Assembly: GCF_025837095.1 (NCBI RefSeq)
Contig: NZ_CP107551.1
Span: forward strand, 1,408,352 to 1,472,351
DNA from: Rhodococcus sp. Z13
Lineage (GTDB): Bacteria > Actinomycetota > Actinomycetes > Mycobacteriales > Mycobacteriaceae
Length of the DNA stretch: 64,000 nucleotides
Direction of reading: 5' to 3'
Position numbers and translations under genes: made by a program
Part shown: piece after piece, positions 52,486 through 61,547 of the stretch
Position numbering within the stretch: position 1 is the stretch's first letter
Layout: the number at the start of each line of letters is the position of its first letter
Notes under the pieces: model-generated
What the model was told of the DNA's origin: nothing
Databases searched by the model: none
The model's input: only the letters and a program-made list of their open reading frames with translations

Positions 52486-53721
52486 ATGGTCGAAGCAGTC
52501 TTGGGACTCCACGCGAGGAACGACGAACCCGATGCGGCCCGTACCGGACCGATCGCCCGTGTCGAGGACGACTCCGGTGGGGGCGGCCCCGCGCTCGGAA
52601 GGCTGCTTGCCGTTGCCACACTGACGCCGGCGCAGGCGGCGCTGCTCGCCACGGACGTCGTCGATCAACTCGAACTGGCCCACAGCCGCGGCATCCATCC
52701 GATCCGACTGCGGGGCCACGCCGTCCGGGTGTCCGAGTCCGGGGAACTGTCGATGGAGTGCACCGGGACGGCGGGCTCCTGGGACGAGGTACGCGGCGCA
52801 GCGACGGAGCTGCTCCGGCAGATCACCCGGAACTGCCGCAATGCGGACTTCGCGGACAGGGTGGACGAGGCGATTGCCGGATCGTCGGACCTCGTCGGCC
52901 TGGCGCGACGGGTACGTCACGCCGCTGCAAAGGAATTCGATCCCGCCCAGGTGGAGCGGAAGCGGCGCCAGATCGCCGCGCTCGTCGCCACAGTGGAGGG
53001 CCACGCGCGCCTGGAGGACACCGTGGCGGACCGCACCGACATATCGATCCCGGTGTCTCCGGTCCCTCCCACCGAACGGCACTCGGCTCCGCCCATGGGC
53101 AAGACCTGGCACCGGAAACGGAGGCGCCCCTTTCGGCGCCGGGGACTCCTCGCGCTGCTCGCCGCCCTGGTGCTCGTCGGCCTGGGATGGGTGGCGCCCA
53201 CCGCCTGGGTCGAACTGAAGGAGGGCTGGCAGACCCTGCTCGGTTCGGGTGAACCGGCGATGGACGACCGGATCAGTCCGGTCTCCCTGCCACCCGAGGC
53301 ACCCCCACCGACCGAGCCGGGTGTCGCGGCGGGTCCCGTCGACATCGCTCTTCCGGGGTCGGCCGGACCGATCAAGGAGGTCACCGCGACCTTCGCGAAC
53401 GGCGGCTGCGAACCGGGTGGCACGTGTGCCGTGCGCGCCGACGTCGGTCTCGACCCCGCCGCGAACATCGGTGCGGTGACCTGGAATCTGACCGTCTACG
53501 ACCGGTGCACCGGAGAGACACGGCCGGGCGCCGACATCACCGTGCCGGTGTCGCCGGGCGCACCCGAGGCCTACGGCATCGGGATCGTCGACCTGCCGCC
53601 GGGGTCGGCGCTGGCCGTCGCCGCCGTGACCACCGTCCCCGTCGCGGTGGCGTCGCAACCGGTGTACGTGCCTGCCGAGACCGCCACCTGCCCGCCGGGG
53701 GGCTCCGGTGCGGGTGGATAA
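52486..53721 (+). CDS. Single-pass membrane protein of unknown function upstream of the SEDS-PBP fusion
   Basis: The 411-residue protein starts at ATG 52486 (MVEAVLGLHARNDEPDAART), with GGGG at seven-base spacing; a TTG at 52465 is less likely. The N-terminal cytoplasmic domain (about 1-200) is helical, with LAVATLTPAQAALLATDVVD and a basic stretch HRKRRRPFRRRG before one membrane helix (about 219-241, LLALLAALVLVGLGWV). The outside part (about 245-411) is proline- and cysteine-containing (GGCEPGGTCAVRADVG), probably a beta-fold. The last 14 bases overlap the next gene, so the two are coupled. A role in cell-wall or division control is inferred from that linkage only. Confidence 0.75.
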   Translation: MVEAVLGLHARNDEPDAARTGPIARVEDDSGGGGPALGRLLAVATLTPAQAALLATDVVDQLELAHSRGIHPIRLRGHAVRVSESGELSMECTGTAGSWDEVRGAATELLRQITRNCRNADFADRVDEAIAGSSDLVGLARRVRHAAAKEFDPAQVERKRRQIAALVATVEGHARLEDTVADRTDISIPVSPVPPTERHSAPPMGKTWHRKRRRPFRRRGLLALLAALVLVGLGWVAPTAWVELKEGWQTLLGSGEPAMDDRISPVSLPPEAPPPTEPGVAAGPVDIALPGSAGPIKEVTATFANGGCEPGGTCAVRADVGLDPAANIGAVTWNLTVYDRCTGETRPGADITVPVSPGAPEAYGIGIVDLPPGSALAVAAVTTVPVAVASQPVYVPAETATCPPGGSGAGG

Positions 53722-56548
53722 GGACAGGACGCCCACGGACAAGAAACCCTCCGACCCCTGGCTCGTCACCGCGGCGATCGCGCTCGTCGTTCTCGGCATG
53801 CTCAACATGGTGTCGACGGGCATGCCGTCGCTGGCCCTGCGCCACGCGCTGCTCGGCGGGGTGGGTCTGGCGGCGATGTGGGCGACCTCGCGGCTGCGGG
53901 CCACTTCCCTGACCCGGTTCGGGTGGGGGCTGTACGTCGCCACGGTCGTATTGCTCGTCGCGGTGCCGGTGATCGGGGTCGCGACCAAGGGCGCACAACG
54001 CTGGCTGAACCTCGGCCTGTTCACACTGCAACCGTCCGAGATCGCCAAGCTCGCGCTGGTCATGGTGCCCGCGGCGATCCTCGCCGCCGGGTACACGCTG
54101 CGCCGGTTCCTGCTGGTCCTGGTGGTCTCGGCGGTGCCGATCGCCCTGGTGGCGCTGCAACCCGACCTGTCGACGGCCGTGGTGCTCGTGGCCACCGTGG
54201 TGCTCATGCTGATCCTGGCGAAGGTGCCGATGCGGCTGCTGCTGCCGATCTTCGGGGCCGGTCTCGCGTTCCTGCCGTTGTCGGTGCTGTTCCTGCGCCC
54301 CTACCAGCTCGAACGCATCCACGTGTTCCTGTCGGACTCGGCCGACCCGCAGGGCTCGGGCTGGGCGGCCTGGCAGGCCGACATCGCGATCGGCAGCGCC
54401 GGATGGTGGGGGCTCGGCCGGGAACCGGACTTCGGGTTGCGCGCCGAGTACCTTCCCGAATCGGAGCACGACCTGGCGTTCGCGAGCCTGGTCTACGGCT
54501 GGGGGCTGGCCGCGGGCATCGCCGTCGTGCTGGCCGTCGTGGTGATCGTGTGGCGGTCGGTGCTCGCCTCCCGGGTCGCGCGCACGCGGGAAGCAGCGCT
54601 GGTCGCGGCCGGTGTGGGTGGTGTGTTCGGTATCCACACCGCCGTCTCGGTCGCGCAGTCGCTGTCGCTGCTGCCGCACACCGGCATGCCGATCCCCGTC
54701 TTCAGCTACGGCGGCACCGCCTCGATCGTCGGGTTCGTGTCGATCGGTCTGGTGCTCGCGGTGCGCCGCGACGGCGTGACGAAGAGACTGTGGATCACCG
54801 AACCCCGCAAACGCCGCCTGCCCCGCGGGGTGACGGCGGGCGCGCTGGTGACGACGGCCTCACTCGTCGCGATGTCGGTGTTCGCCTGGCAGCTGCAGAC
54901 CGATCACGGCCCGGAGCTGCGCGCGACCAGCGACACCCAGATGCTGCGCTGCATCCGCCTGCCCGCCGAGCGCGGCCAGATCCTCGACCGCAACGGCGTC
55001 CCGGTGGCGTCGAACGTCGCCGAGTACACCGTCGCGGTGGTCGCCCGCATGTTCGCCGAGAGCAACTCGACGGCGCACGCCGAACTCGCCGCGCTGCTCG
55101 GCATGCCGCAGGACAAGCTCGACGAGGAGATCCGCAACGACGGCGGGGAACTGCAGGTCGTGCTCGCCCGGGTCGGCCCGGAGCAGGCCCGCACGATCGT
55201 CGACGCCCAGCTGCCCTGGGTGCTCGTCTACCCGACCGGGCGCCGCCAGTACCCGCAGGGCGAGGTGCTCGCGTCGGTGCTCGGCTACGTCGGGATCGCC
55301 GACGAGCAGGACATGCAGGTCTGGCCGACCCTCGCGCTCGGCTCGCGGGTGGGCAAGGCCGGCCTCGAGCGGCAGTACGACGCGTTGCTCCGCGGGGTCG
55401 ACGGCCGCCAGTGCGTCTACGTCGACCCGTCCGGCCGCCCGGTCGGTACGGGGGAGCGGGTCGACCCGATCCGCGGCCACGACCTGCGGTTGCATCTCGA
55501 CCTCGGGATGCAGCGGGCCGCGACCGACGCCCTCGCCCAGGCCGTGCACTCGAGCGGCGGCGACCTCGGCGCGGCGGTGATGATGGACGCCCGCACCGGC
55601 GCGGTGCTGGCGCTGGCCAGCGTGCCCGGTTACGACAACAACGTCTACGGACCCCCGGCCGACCTGGCCGCGATCGAGGCGCAGACCCAGTCGCCGGGAC
55701 GGATGCTCAACCATGCCGTGCAGACCGCGGTGCCGCCGGGCTCGACGTTCAAGATCGTGACGGCGTCGTCGAACGCGGCGTTCGACGTGCTCTCACCCGA
55801 CGCGATGCTGGCGGGCGGCGCGGCCTACACCTACGGCGGCCACACCTTCGCCAACTGGCAGCCGATGGGACCGAACGACCTGCTCGGCGCGATCCAGTGG
55901 TCCGACAACGTCTACTTCTACCAACTCGCCGATCTCCTCGGCCCCTACCGCATCGCAGAGACGGCCACGGAACTCGGCGTGGGTTCTCCCTCGGGCATCG
56001 ACCTGCCCGCCGAATCCGCGGGCTTTCTCGGCACCCCGGACAACGTCGAGAGCATCGGCGGCGCCTGGTATCCGGGCTCGACCCTGCTCATGGGCATCGG
56101 TCAGGGCACCGTCACCGCCACGCCGGTGCAGGTCGCGCGGTGGACGGCGGGCATCGCGTCGGGGCAGCTCGTGACCCCGCAGCTCGCCGCCGCCTACGGC
56201 CCCGGCGACGCGGTCCCGATCCCCACCGAACAACCGCGCCCGCTGTCGTTCGCGGACAAGCTCGAACCGGTGCGCGCGGGCATGCGGGCGTCGGCGTCGG
56301 CCGGCACCGCCGGTCAGCTCGCGAGCCTGCCGGTGACGGCCGCCGCCAAGACCGGCACGGCCGAGGATCCGTCGGCACCCGGCAAGGGCCTCAACGCGTG
56401 GTTCTCCGCGGTGGTGCCCGCCGAGTCTCCCGAGCTGGTGGTCACGGCCCTGGTACGCGGCGGTGGCTTCGGGTCGGCGACCTCCGGCCCGGTGGTCAAG
56501 AGCATCCTCGAGCGTTATCTCGCACAGACCCGGCCGCCGACCCCGTGA
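53708..56548 (+). CDS. Natural fusion of a SEDS (FtsW/RodA) glycosyltransferase and a class B penicillin-binding protein
   Basis: The 946-residue protein has ten or so membrane helices in residues about 20-395, with SEDS hallmarks GWAAWQADIAIGSAGWWGLG, YLPESEHDLAFASLVYGWGL and PVFSYGGTASIVGFVSIGLV. After a further membrane segment (AGALVTTASLVAMSVFAW) it continues as a class B PBP: CIRLPAERGQILDRNGVPVA, YPQGEVLASVLGYVGIADE, then the transpeptidase SxxK in PPGSTFKIVTA (S679-K682), SxN in WSDNVYF (732-734) and KTG in AAKTGTAED (881-883). Both halves look complete, so one chain would polymerise and crosslink peptidoglycan. The gene overlaps the membrane protein upstream and faces an MreB-like gene. 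Confidence 0.92.
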   Translation: MRVDKDRTPTDKKPSDPWLVTAAIALVVLGMLNMVSTGMPSLALRHALLGGVGLAAMWATSRLRATSLTRFGWGLYVATVVLLVAVPVIGVATKGAQRWLNLGLFTLQPSEIAKLALVMVPAAILAAGYTLRRFLLVLVVSAVPIALVALQPDLSTAVVLVATVVLMLILAKVPMRLLLPIFGAGLAFLPLSVLFLRPYQLERIHVFLSDSADPQGSGWAAWQADIAIGSAGWWGLGREPDFGLRAEYLPESEHDLAFASLVYGWGLAAGIAVVLAVVVIVWRSVLASRVARTREAALVAAGVGGVFGIHTAVSVAQSLSLLPHTGMPIPVFSYGGTASIVGFVSIGLVLAVRRDGVTKRLWITEPRKRRLPRGVTAGALVTTASLVAMSVFAWQLQTDHGPELRATSDTQMLRCIRLPAERGQILDRNGVPVASNVAEYTVAVVARMFAESNSTAHAELAALLGMPQDKLDEEIRNDGGELQVVLARVGPEQARTIVDAQLPWVLVYPTGRRQYPQGEVLASVLGYVGIADEQDMQVWPTLALGSRVGKAGLERQYDALLRGVDGRQCVYVDPSGRPVGTGERVDPIRGHDLRLHLDLGMQRAATDALAQAVHSSGGDLGAAVMMDARTGAVLALASVPGYDNNVYGPPADLAAIEAQTQSPGRMLNHAVQTAVPPGSTFKIVTASSNAAFDVLSPDAMLAGGAAYTYGGHTFANWQPMGPNDLLGAIQWSDNVYFYQLADLLGPYRIAETATELGVGSPSGIDLPAESAGFLGTPDNVESIGGAWYPGSTLLMGIGQGTVTATPVQVARWTAGIASGQLVTPQLAAAYGPGDAVPIPTEQPRPLSFADKLEPVRAGMRASASAGTAGQLASLPVTAAAKTGTAEDPSAPGKGLNAWFSAVVPAESPELVVTALVRGGGFGSATSGPVVKSILERYLAQTRPPTP

Positions 56549-56575
56549 CGGGGCCGACGGCCGGGGATCGTGTGA

Positions 56576-57568
56576 TCAGGCTGCGGCGTAGGCGGAGACC
56601 ACCTCGGGGCGGTCCATGCACGCCGTCGCACCCTCGGCGACGCAGGTGAGCGGACGCTCCGCGGTCTTCACCGGCAACCCGAAGGCCTCCTCGAGCAGCT
56701 GCGACATGCCGCGCAGCATCGAGCCGCCGCCGATCGCCAGGATGCCCTCGGACATCACGTCGCTGATCGCGCGCGGCGGCAGGTCGTCCAGGCACGTCGA
56801 CAACGTCTGGACGATGCCGGCCGTGGTGGGCCGCACCGCGTCCATGATCTCCTTGGTTTCGAGGGTCACCAGCCGGGCCCGGCCGGTGGCGGCGTCGCGG
56901 CCCTCCACCACGAGCGACTGTTCGTCGGAGGTGGCGGGTGTTCCGACCTTGGCACGTTCGGCGGTGAACTCACCGACGACCACCTGGTGCTCGGACCGCA
57001 GGTACGACAGGATCGCCTCGGTCAGGTCGTCGCCCGCGATCCGGGTGCTGCGATGGGCGAGGATGCCGCCGTAACAGAGGGCGGTGACTTCCGAAGTGCC
57101 ACCGCCGATGTCGACGACGAGATGGGTGCGCGGTTCGAGCGGATCGATCCCGCAGCCGATGGCCCCCGCGACCGGTTCCGGCACCAGGCCGATCTTCCGG
57201 AGCCCGGCCTCGTGCCCGACCTCGAGCAACGCGCGTCGCTCCAGCGGGGTGGCGCCGGCGGGCACCGTCAGCACGCCCGTCGGCCGCAGTCCGATGTGCC
57301 GGCGTGCACCGATCCGTTCGAGGACCGCGGACAGGTACGTCTTGGCCGTCTCCAGATCGACGATCACCCCGTCGCGGATCGGATGTATCGGGGTGAGTTC
57401 GGGTGGGGTACGGTCGACGAGGTCGCTCGCATCGCGGCCGATCGCCAGTGCACGGCGCCGATCCGCCGCCCGCACTATCATCAGTGAGGGTTCGTTGAGG
57501 ACTATGCCTTCGTCGGGCGCACCGACAACCGTGTTTGCAGTTCCGAGATCGATACCGAATCCACGCAC
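56576..57568 (-). CDS. MreB-like bacterial actin
   Basis: The 330-residue protein begins at GTG 57568 (VRGFGIDLGTANTVVGAPDE) with GGAGG at proper spacing. Actin-fold ATP motifs are present: phosphate 1 GIDLGTANT, phosphate 2 VVDIGGGTSEVTALCYGG and adenosine motif EGILAIGGGSMLRGMSQLLE. Also typical are PIRDGVIVDLETAKTYLSAV and LVPEPVAGAIGCGIDPLEP. It is slightly shorter than standard MreB and more divergent. MreB positions wall-synthesis enzymes in rod-shaped bacteria; most mycolic-acid actinobacteria grow from poles without it, so this is noteworthy. It converges with the SEDS-PBP gene (27-bp gap, a short CCCCG-tga-CGGGG hairpin at 56541-56553). Confidence 0.85.
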   Translation of the reverse strand: MRGFGIDLGTANTVVGAPDEGIVLNEPSLMIVRAADRRRALAIGRDASDLVDRTPPELTPIHPIRDGVIVDLETAKTYLSAVLERIGARRHIGLRPTGVLTVPAGATPLERRALLEVGHEAGLRKIGLVPEPVAGAIGCGIDPLEPRTHLVVDIGGGTSEVTALCYGGILAHRSTRIAGDDLTEAILSYLRSEHQVVVGEFTAERAKVGTPATSDEQSLVVEGRDAATGRARLVTLETKEIMDAVRPTTAGIVQTLSTCLDDLPPRAISDVMSEGILAIGGGSMLRGMSQLLEEAFGLPVKTAERPLTCVAEGATACMDRPEVVSAYAAA

Positions 57569-57681
57569 GTCCGCCTCCAGGAGGATTCCACCGAAATGTC
57601 CGGTGGTGTACGGCTGCACAGTCGAGAAGTTGCGTGCACCAGGTTACCGCCTGGGAATCCGCACAGAGCGCTTTCGATCGA

Positions 57682-57724
57682 TTGTGTGGCCCCAGCCCCG
57701 GCATCCGGGGCCGGAACCACACAA
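57682..57724 (-). terminator. Strong hairpin terminator after gabD
   Basis: Read on the minus strand, TTGTGTGGTTCCGGCCCCGG-atg-CCGGGGCTGGGGCCACACAA pairs over 20 bases (with a few G-T pairs), starting five bases after the gabD stop. It is placed to end the catabolic operon, separating it from the MreB-like gene. No long U-run follows, as is usual in actinobacteria. Confidence 0.75.
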
Positions 57725-57729
57725 ATCGG

Positions 57730-59166
57730 TTACAGCGCGACGTATTTCGTCTCGAGATACTCCTCGATACCCTCCGCGCCGCCCTCGCGGCCGAAACCCG
57801 ATTCCTTGACACCGCCGAACGGCGCGGCGACGTCGGAGATGACGCCCCGGTTCACGCCCACCATCCCGGATCTCAGCGCCGATGCCACCCGCATCGTCCG
57901 GTCCAGATCACGGGTGTAGAAGTAGGCGGCGAGACCGTAGTCGGTGTCGTTCGCCGCGGCGACGGCCTCGTCCTCGTCGGCGAAGGTCGTGAGGGCGACG
58001 ACGGGCCCGAAGATCTCCTCCTTCAGCACCCGCGCGTCGGCGGGCACCCGGTCGAGCACGGTGGGCGGGTAGAAGGTGCCCGGCCCGTCGGGGATCTCAC
58101 CACCGGTGAGCAGGCGCGCGCCGCGCTCGACTGCGTCGAGTACCAGTTCGTGCACCCGGGCCCGCTGCTTCGAGGTGATGAGCGGGCCGAGGTCGGTGCC
58201 GTCGTCGAGTCCGTGCCCGACCTTCACGGCCTCCATCCGCACGACCAGCTTCGCGGTGAACTCCTCCGCGACGTCCTCGGCGACGTAGAAGCGGTTCGCC
58301 GCGGTGCACGCCTCGCCGCCGTTGCGCATCTTCGCGGCCATCGCCCCGTCGACCGCGGCGTCGAGGTCGGCGTCGGCGAACACCACGAACGGTGCGTTGC
58401 CCCCGAGTTCCATGGAGGTGCGCAGCAACCGGTCGGCGGACTGACGGACCAGCAGCTTGCCGACACCGGTGGAGCCGGTGAAGGTGACCTTCCGCAGCCG
58501 CGGGTCGGCCAGGATCGGTTCGGTCAGCGCCGCGGCATCGGTGGTCGGCAGGATCGACAGCACCCCGGCCGGCAATCCGGCCTCGGCGAAGACCTGCCCG
58601 AGCAGCAGCATCGTCAGCGGTGTCTCGGGAGCGGGCTTGACGATGATCGTGCAGCCCGCCGCCAGCGCCGGGCCGATCTTGCGGGTGGCCATGGCCAGCG
58701 GGAAGTTCCACGGCGTCACCGCGAGCACCGGCCCGACCGGCTCCTTGGTGACGAGGATGCGGCCGTTGCCGGCGGGCGAGGTCGCCGTACGCCCACCGAT
58801 CCGCACCGCCTCCTCGGCGTTCCAGCGTAGGAACTCGGCGCCGTAGTTCACCTCGCCGTGCGCCTCGGCGAGGGTCTTGCCCATCTCCGAGGTGATGGTG
58901 CGGGCGAACTCGTCGGCGCGCTCCTTCACCAGATCGAAGGCCCGCCGCAGGATCTCACCGCGTTCCCGCGGCGGGGTCGCGGCCCACGACGCCTGGACCT
59001 CGGCGGCCAGGTCGAGGGCGCGCAGCCCGTCGGCGGGGGAAGCGTCGGCGACCTCGGCGAGCAGTTCGCCGGTCGCGGGATCCTCGACGGGGAAGGTCGC
59101 GCCGGTGGACGCGTCGGTGAGGGCACCGCCCAGCCACAACTGGGTGATCCACAACGGCGTGCTCAC
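57730..59166 (-). CDS. gabD: Succinate-semialdehyde dehydrogenase
   Basis: The 478-residue aldehyde dehydrogenase has the cofactor region VTPWNFPLAMATRKIGPALA and GCTIIVKPAPETPLTMLLLG, the GxTGVG motif FTGSTGVGKLLVRQ, the catalytic glutamate in ELGGNAPFVVF and the catalytic cysteine in NGGEACTAANRFYV. This is the pattern of succinate-semialdehyde dehydrogenases. It oxidises succinate semialdehyde, made by GabT, to succinate. The ATG at 59166 overlaps the gabT stop by 4 bp (ATGA), and a strong terminator follows, so it is the last gene of the operon. A related aldehyde dehydrogenase specificity cannot be excluded by eye. Confidence 0.88.
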   Translation of the reverse strand: MSTPLWITQLWLGGALTDASTGATFPVEDPATGELLAEVADASPADGLRALDLAAEVQASWAATPPRERGEILRRAFDLVKERADEFARTITSEMGKTLAEAHGEVNYGAEFLRWNAEEAVRIGGRTATSPAGNGRILVTKEPVGPVLAVTPWNFPLAMATRKIGPALAAGCTIIVKPAPETPLTMLLLGQVFAEAGLPAGVLSILPTTDAAALTEPILADPRLRKVTFTGSTGVGKLLVRQSADRLLRTSMELGGNAPFVVFADADLDAAVDGAMAAKMRNGGEACTAANRFYVAEDVAEEFTAKLVVRMEAVKVGHGLDDGTDLGPLITSKQRARVHELVLDAVERGARLLTGGEIPDGPGTFYPPTVLDRVPADARVLKEEIFGPVVALTTFADEDEAVAAANDTDYGLAAYFYTRDLDRTMRVASALRSGMVGVNRGVISDVAAPFGGVKESGFGREGGAEGIEEYLETKYVAL

Positions 59167-60542
59167 TGCGCCGCTCCCACGAGGACACCGGCGGTGGCGC
59201 GCACCGCGTCGGCGAGGACGTCGAGACCGTCGACCAGCAGTTCGTCGGGAATCACCAGCGGCGGCAGCAGCCGGATGACGTTGCCGTAGGTGCCGCAGGT
59301 GAGCAGGATGACGCCCTCGGCGAGCGCGCGGGCCGCGATCTCCGCGGCGGCCTGCGGGTTCGGCTCCCGGGAGCCGGGCTGCACGAGCTCGATGGCGAGC
59401 ATCGCACCGCGACCACGGACCTCACCGATCACGTCGACCTCCTCGGCCAGGGCCTGCAGCCGCGGCACGGCGATCTCCTCGATCCGCCGGGCCCGCCCGC
59501 ACAGGTCCAGCTCGGCCATCCGGTCCAGCGTCGCCAGCGCCGCGGCACAGGCGACGGGGTTGCCGCCGTAGGTGCCGCCGAGGCCACCGCCGTGGACCGC
59601 GTCGATCAGCTCGGCGCGACCGGTCACCGCCGCGAGCGGCATCCCGCCGGCGACACCCTTGGCGATGGTCACCAGGTCGGGGACGATGCCCTCGGCGTCG
59701 CTCGCGAACCAGGATCCGGTGCGGGCGATGCCGGTCTGCACCTCGTCGGCGACGAAGACGATGCCGTTCGACTTCGCCCAGTCCACCAAGGTGGGGAGGA
59801 AGCCCTCGGCCGGGACGATGAACCCGCCCTCGCCCTGGATCGGCTCGATCACGATTGCCGCGACGTTGTGCGCGCCGACCTGCTTGTCGATCTGCTCGAT
59901 CGCCCGCTGCGCGGCCTGCACCCCGGTGATCTCGGTGCCGTCGTGGTTGAGGCCCTCACGGAAGGGATACGACGCCGGGACGCGGTGCACGTCGGCGGCG
60001 AACGGACCGAAGCCCTCCTTGTACGGCTTGTTCTTCGCCGTCATCGCCATCGTGAGGTTGGTGCGGCCGTGATAGGCGTGATCGAAGACGACCACCGTGC
60101 GGCGGCCCGTCGCGACCCGCGCGATCTTCACGGCGTTCTCCACGGCCTCGGCACCGCTGTTGAACAGCACCGTGCGCTTGGCGTGATCGCCCGGGGTGAG
60201 CTCGGCGAGTTTCTCCGCGACCGCCACGTAGCCCTCGTAGGGGGTGACCATGAAGCAGGTGTGCGTGAAGTGCGCGGCCTGCTCCTGGATCGCCTTCACC
60301 ACCGCCGCATCGGAGCCACCCACACTGGTGACGGCGATACCCGAGCCGAGGTCGATGAGGGAGTTGCCGTCGACGTCGAGGACGATGCCGCCGTCGACGT
60401 CGGCCGCGTAGACGGGCACGGACGACGCGACACCCGCGCCGACGGCATTGCGGCGACGCTCGGTGAGCGCGGCCGAGCGCGGGCCGGGCAGCTCGGTGAC
60501 GAGCCGGCGTTGCTGGGGGATGCGGTATTCGATCTCGGGCAT
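59163..60542 (-). CDS. gabT: 4-aminobutyrate aminotransferase
   Basis: The 459-residue class III PLP aminotransferase opens MPEIEYRIPQQRRLVTELPG, PRSAALTERRRNAVGAGVAS, a typical actinobacterial GabT start. Motifs: LFNSGAEAVENAVKIARVAT, VVVFDHAYHGRTNLTMAMTA, IVIEPIQGEGGFIVPAEGFL, FVADEVQTGIARTGSWFA and the Schiff-base lysine VTIAKGVAGGMPLAAVTGRA. It transfers the amino group of 4-aminobutyrate to 2-oxoglutarate, giving succinate semialdehyde for GabD. It is coupled to gabD and lies 31 bp after the ureohydrolase gene. Confidence 0.92.
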   Translation of the reverse strand: MPEIEYRIPQQRRLVTELPGPRSAALTERRRNAVGAGVASSVPVYAADVDGGIVLDVDGNSLIDLGSGIAVTSVGGSDAAVVKAIQEQAAHFTHTCFMVTPYEGYVAVAEKLAELTPGDHAKRTVLFNSGAEAVENAVKIARVATGRRTVVVFDHAYHGRTNLTMAMTAKNKPYKEGFGPFAADVHRVPASYPFREGLNHDGTEITGVQAAQRAIEQIDKQVGAHNVAAIVIEPIQGEGGFIVPAEGFLPTLVDWAKSNGIVFVADEVQTGIARTGSWFASDAEGIVPDLVTIAKGVAGGMPLAAVTGRAELIDAVHGGGLGGTYGGNPVACAAALATLDRMAELDLCGRARRIEEIAVPRLQALAEEVDVIGEVRGRGAMLAIELVQPGSREPNPQAAAEIAARALAEGVILLTCGTYGNVIRLLPPLVIPDELLVDGLDVLADAVRATAGVLVGAAQ

Positions 60543-60573
60543 CGACGGGCCTTTCGGTACAGCAGGAGAGGGA

Positions 60574-61515
60574 TCAGGCCTTCGGCAGGGCCATGGCGGA
60601 CAGCAGTTCGTAGCCGACGTGCGCGGCCGCGATGCCGGTGATCTCGGCGTGGTCGTAGGAGGGGGAGACCTCGACGATGTCGGCGCCGACGAGGTTGGTG
60701 CCCGCGAAGGCGCGGAGCATGCGCAGCAGCTCGCGGCTCGTCAGACCACCGGCCTCGGGGGTGCCGGTGCCCGGGGCGTGGGCGGGGTCGAGGACGTCGA
60801 TGTCGACGGAGACGTAGACGGGCCGGTCTCCGATGCGGGCGAGCATCCGCTCGATGGCCGCGGCGACACCGTCGATCTCGATCTCCGGGGAGGTGACGGC
60901 CGAGAAGCCGAGCATCCTGTCGTCGGACAGGTCCTGGTCGCTGTAGAGGGGGCCGCGGGTGCCGATGTGCATGCTGGCCTCCTTGTCGATCAGGCCTTCC
61001 TCGGAGGCCCGGCGGAAGGGGGTGCCGTGGGTGATCGACGCACCGAAGTAGGTGTCCCAGGTGTCGAGGTGCGCGTCGAAGTGCACGACCGCGACGGGAC
61101 CGTGGCGCCGCGCGACCGAGCGCAGCAGCGGCAGGGCGATGGTGTGGTCGCCGCCGATGGTGAGCAGGCGCGTGCCGTCACCGGTGAGGGCGTCGGCGCC
61201 GCGCTCGATGTCGGCCACGGCCTCGTCGATGTCGAACGGATTGCAGGCGATGTCGCCGGCGTCGGAGACCTGCATCTCCTTGAACGGCGAGACGTCCAGG
61301 GCCGGGTTGTAGGGGCGCAGCAGCTTCGACGAGGCGCGCACGTGCGCCGGGCCGAGGCGGGCACCGGGCCGGTAGCTCACGCCGGTGTCGAAGGGGACAC
61401 CGACGATGGCGACGTCGGTGCTGGTGACCTCGTCGAGGCGGGGCAGGCGCGCGAAGGTGCCGGGCCCGCTGTAACGGGGGATCTGCGAGGCGTCGACGGG
61501 TCCGATGGGAGTCAT
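60574..61515 (-). CDS. speB: Ureohydrolase, agmatinase or guanidinobutyrase
   Basis: The 313-residue protein has all arginase-family metal ligands: [29 protein letters not shown] (DAHxD) and [20 protein letters not shown] (DxDxxDP). The start is ATG 61515 with AGGA upstream. It removes urea from a guanidino compound. With GabT and GabD next door, guanidinobutyrate to 4-aminobutyrate is the most economical role; agmatine is the alternative. Family members cannot be separated by eye, so the symbol is given for the closest common name. Confidence 0.85.
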   Translation of the reverse strand: MTPIGPVDASQIPRYSGPGTFARLPRLDEVTSTDVAIVGVPFDTGVSYRPGARLGPAHVRASSKLLRPYNPALDVSPFKEMQVSDAGDIACNPFDIDEAVADIERGADALTGDGTRLLTIGGDHTIALPLLRSVARRHGPVAVVHFDAHLDTWDTYFGASITHGTPFRRASEEGLIDKEASMHIGTRGPLYSDQDLSDDRMLGFSAVTSPEIEIDGVAAAIERMLARIGDRPVYVSVDIDVLDPAHAPGTGTPEAGGLTSRELLRMLRAFAGTNLVGADIVEVSPSYDHAEITGIAAAHVGYELLSAMALPKA

Positions 61516-61547
61516 GGGAAGCAGTCCTTACATCTATGGGGGAGAGG

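Noticed and set aside
53878-56649. Long plus-strand alternative frame (923 codons) over the SEDS-PBP gene
   Set aside because: Extremely Arg/Gly/Ala-rich shadow. The overlapping frame contains all SEDS and PBP active-site motifs.
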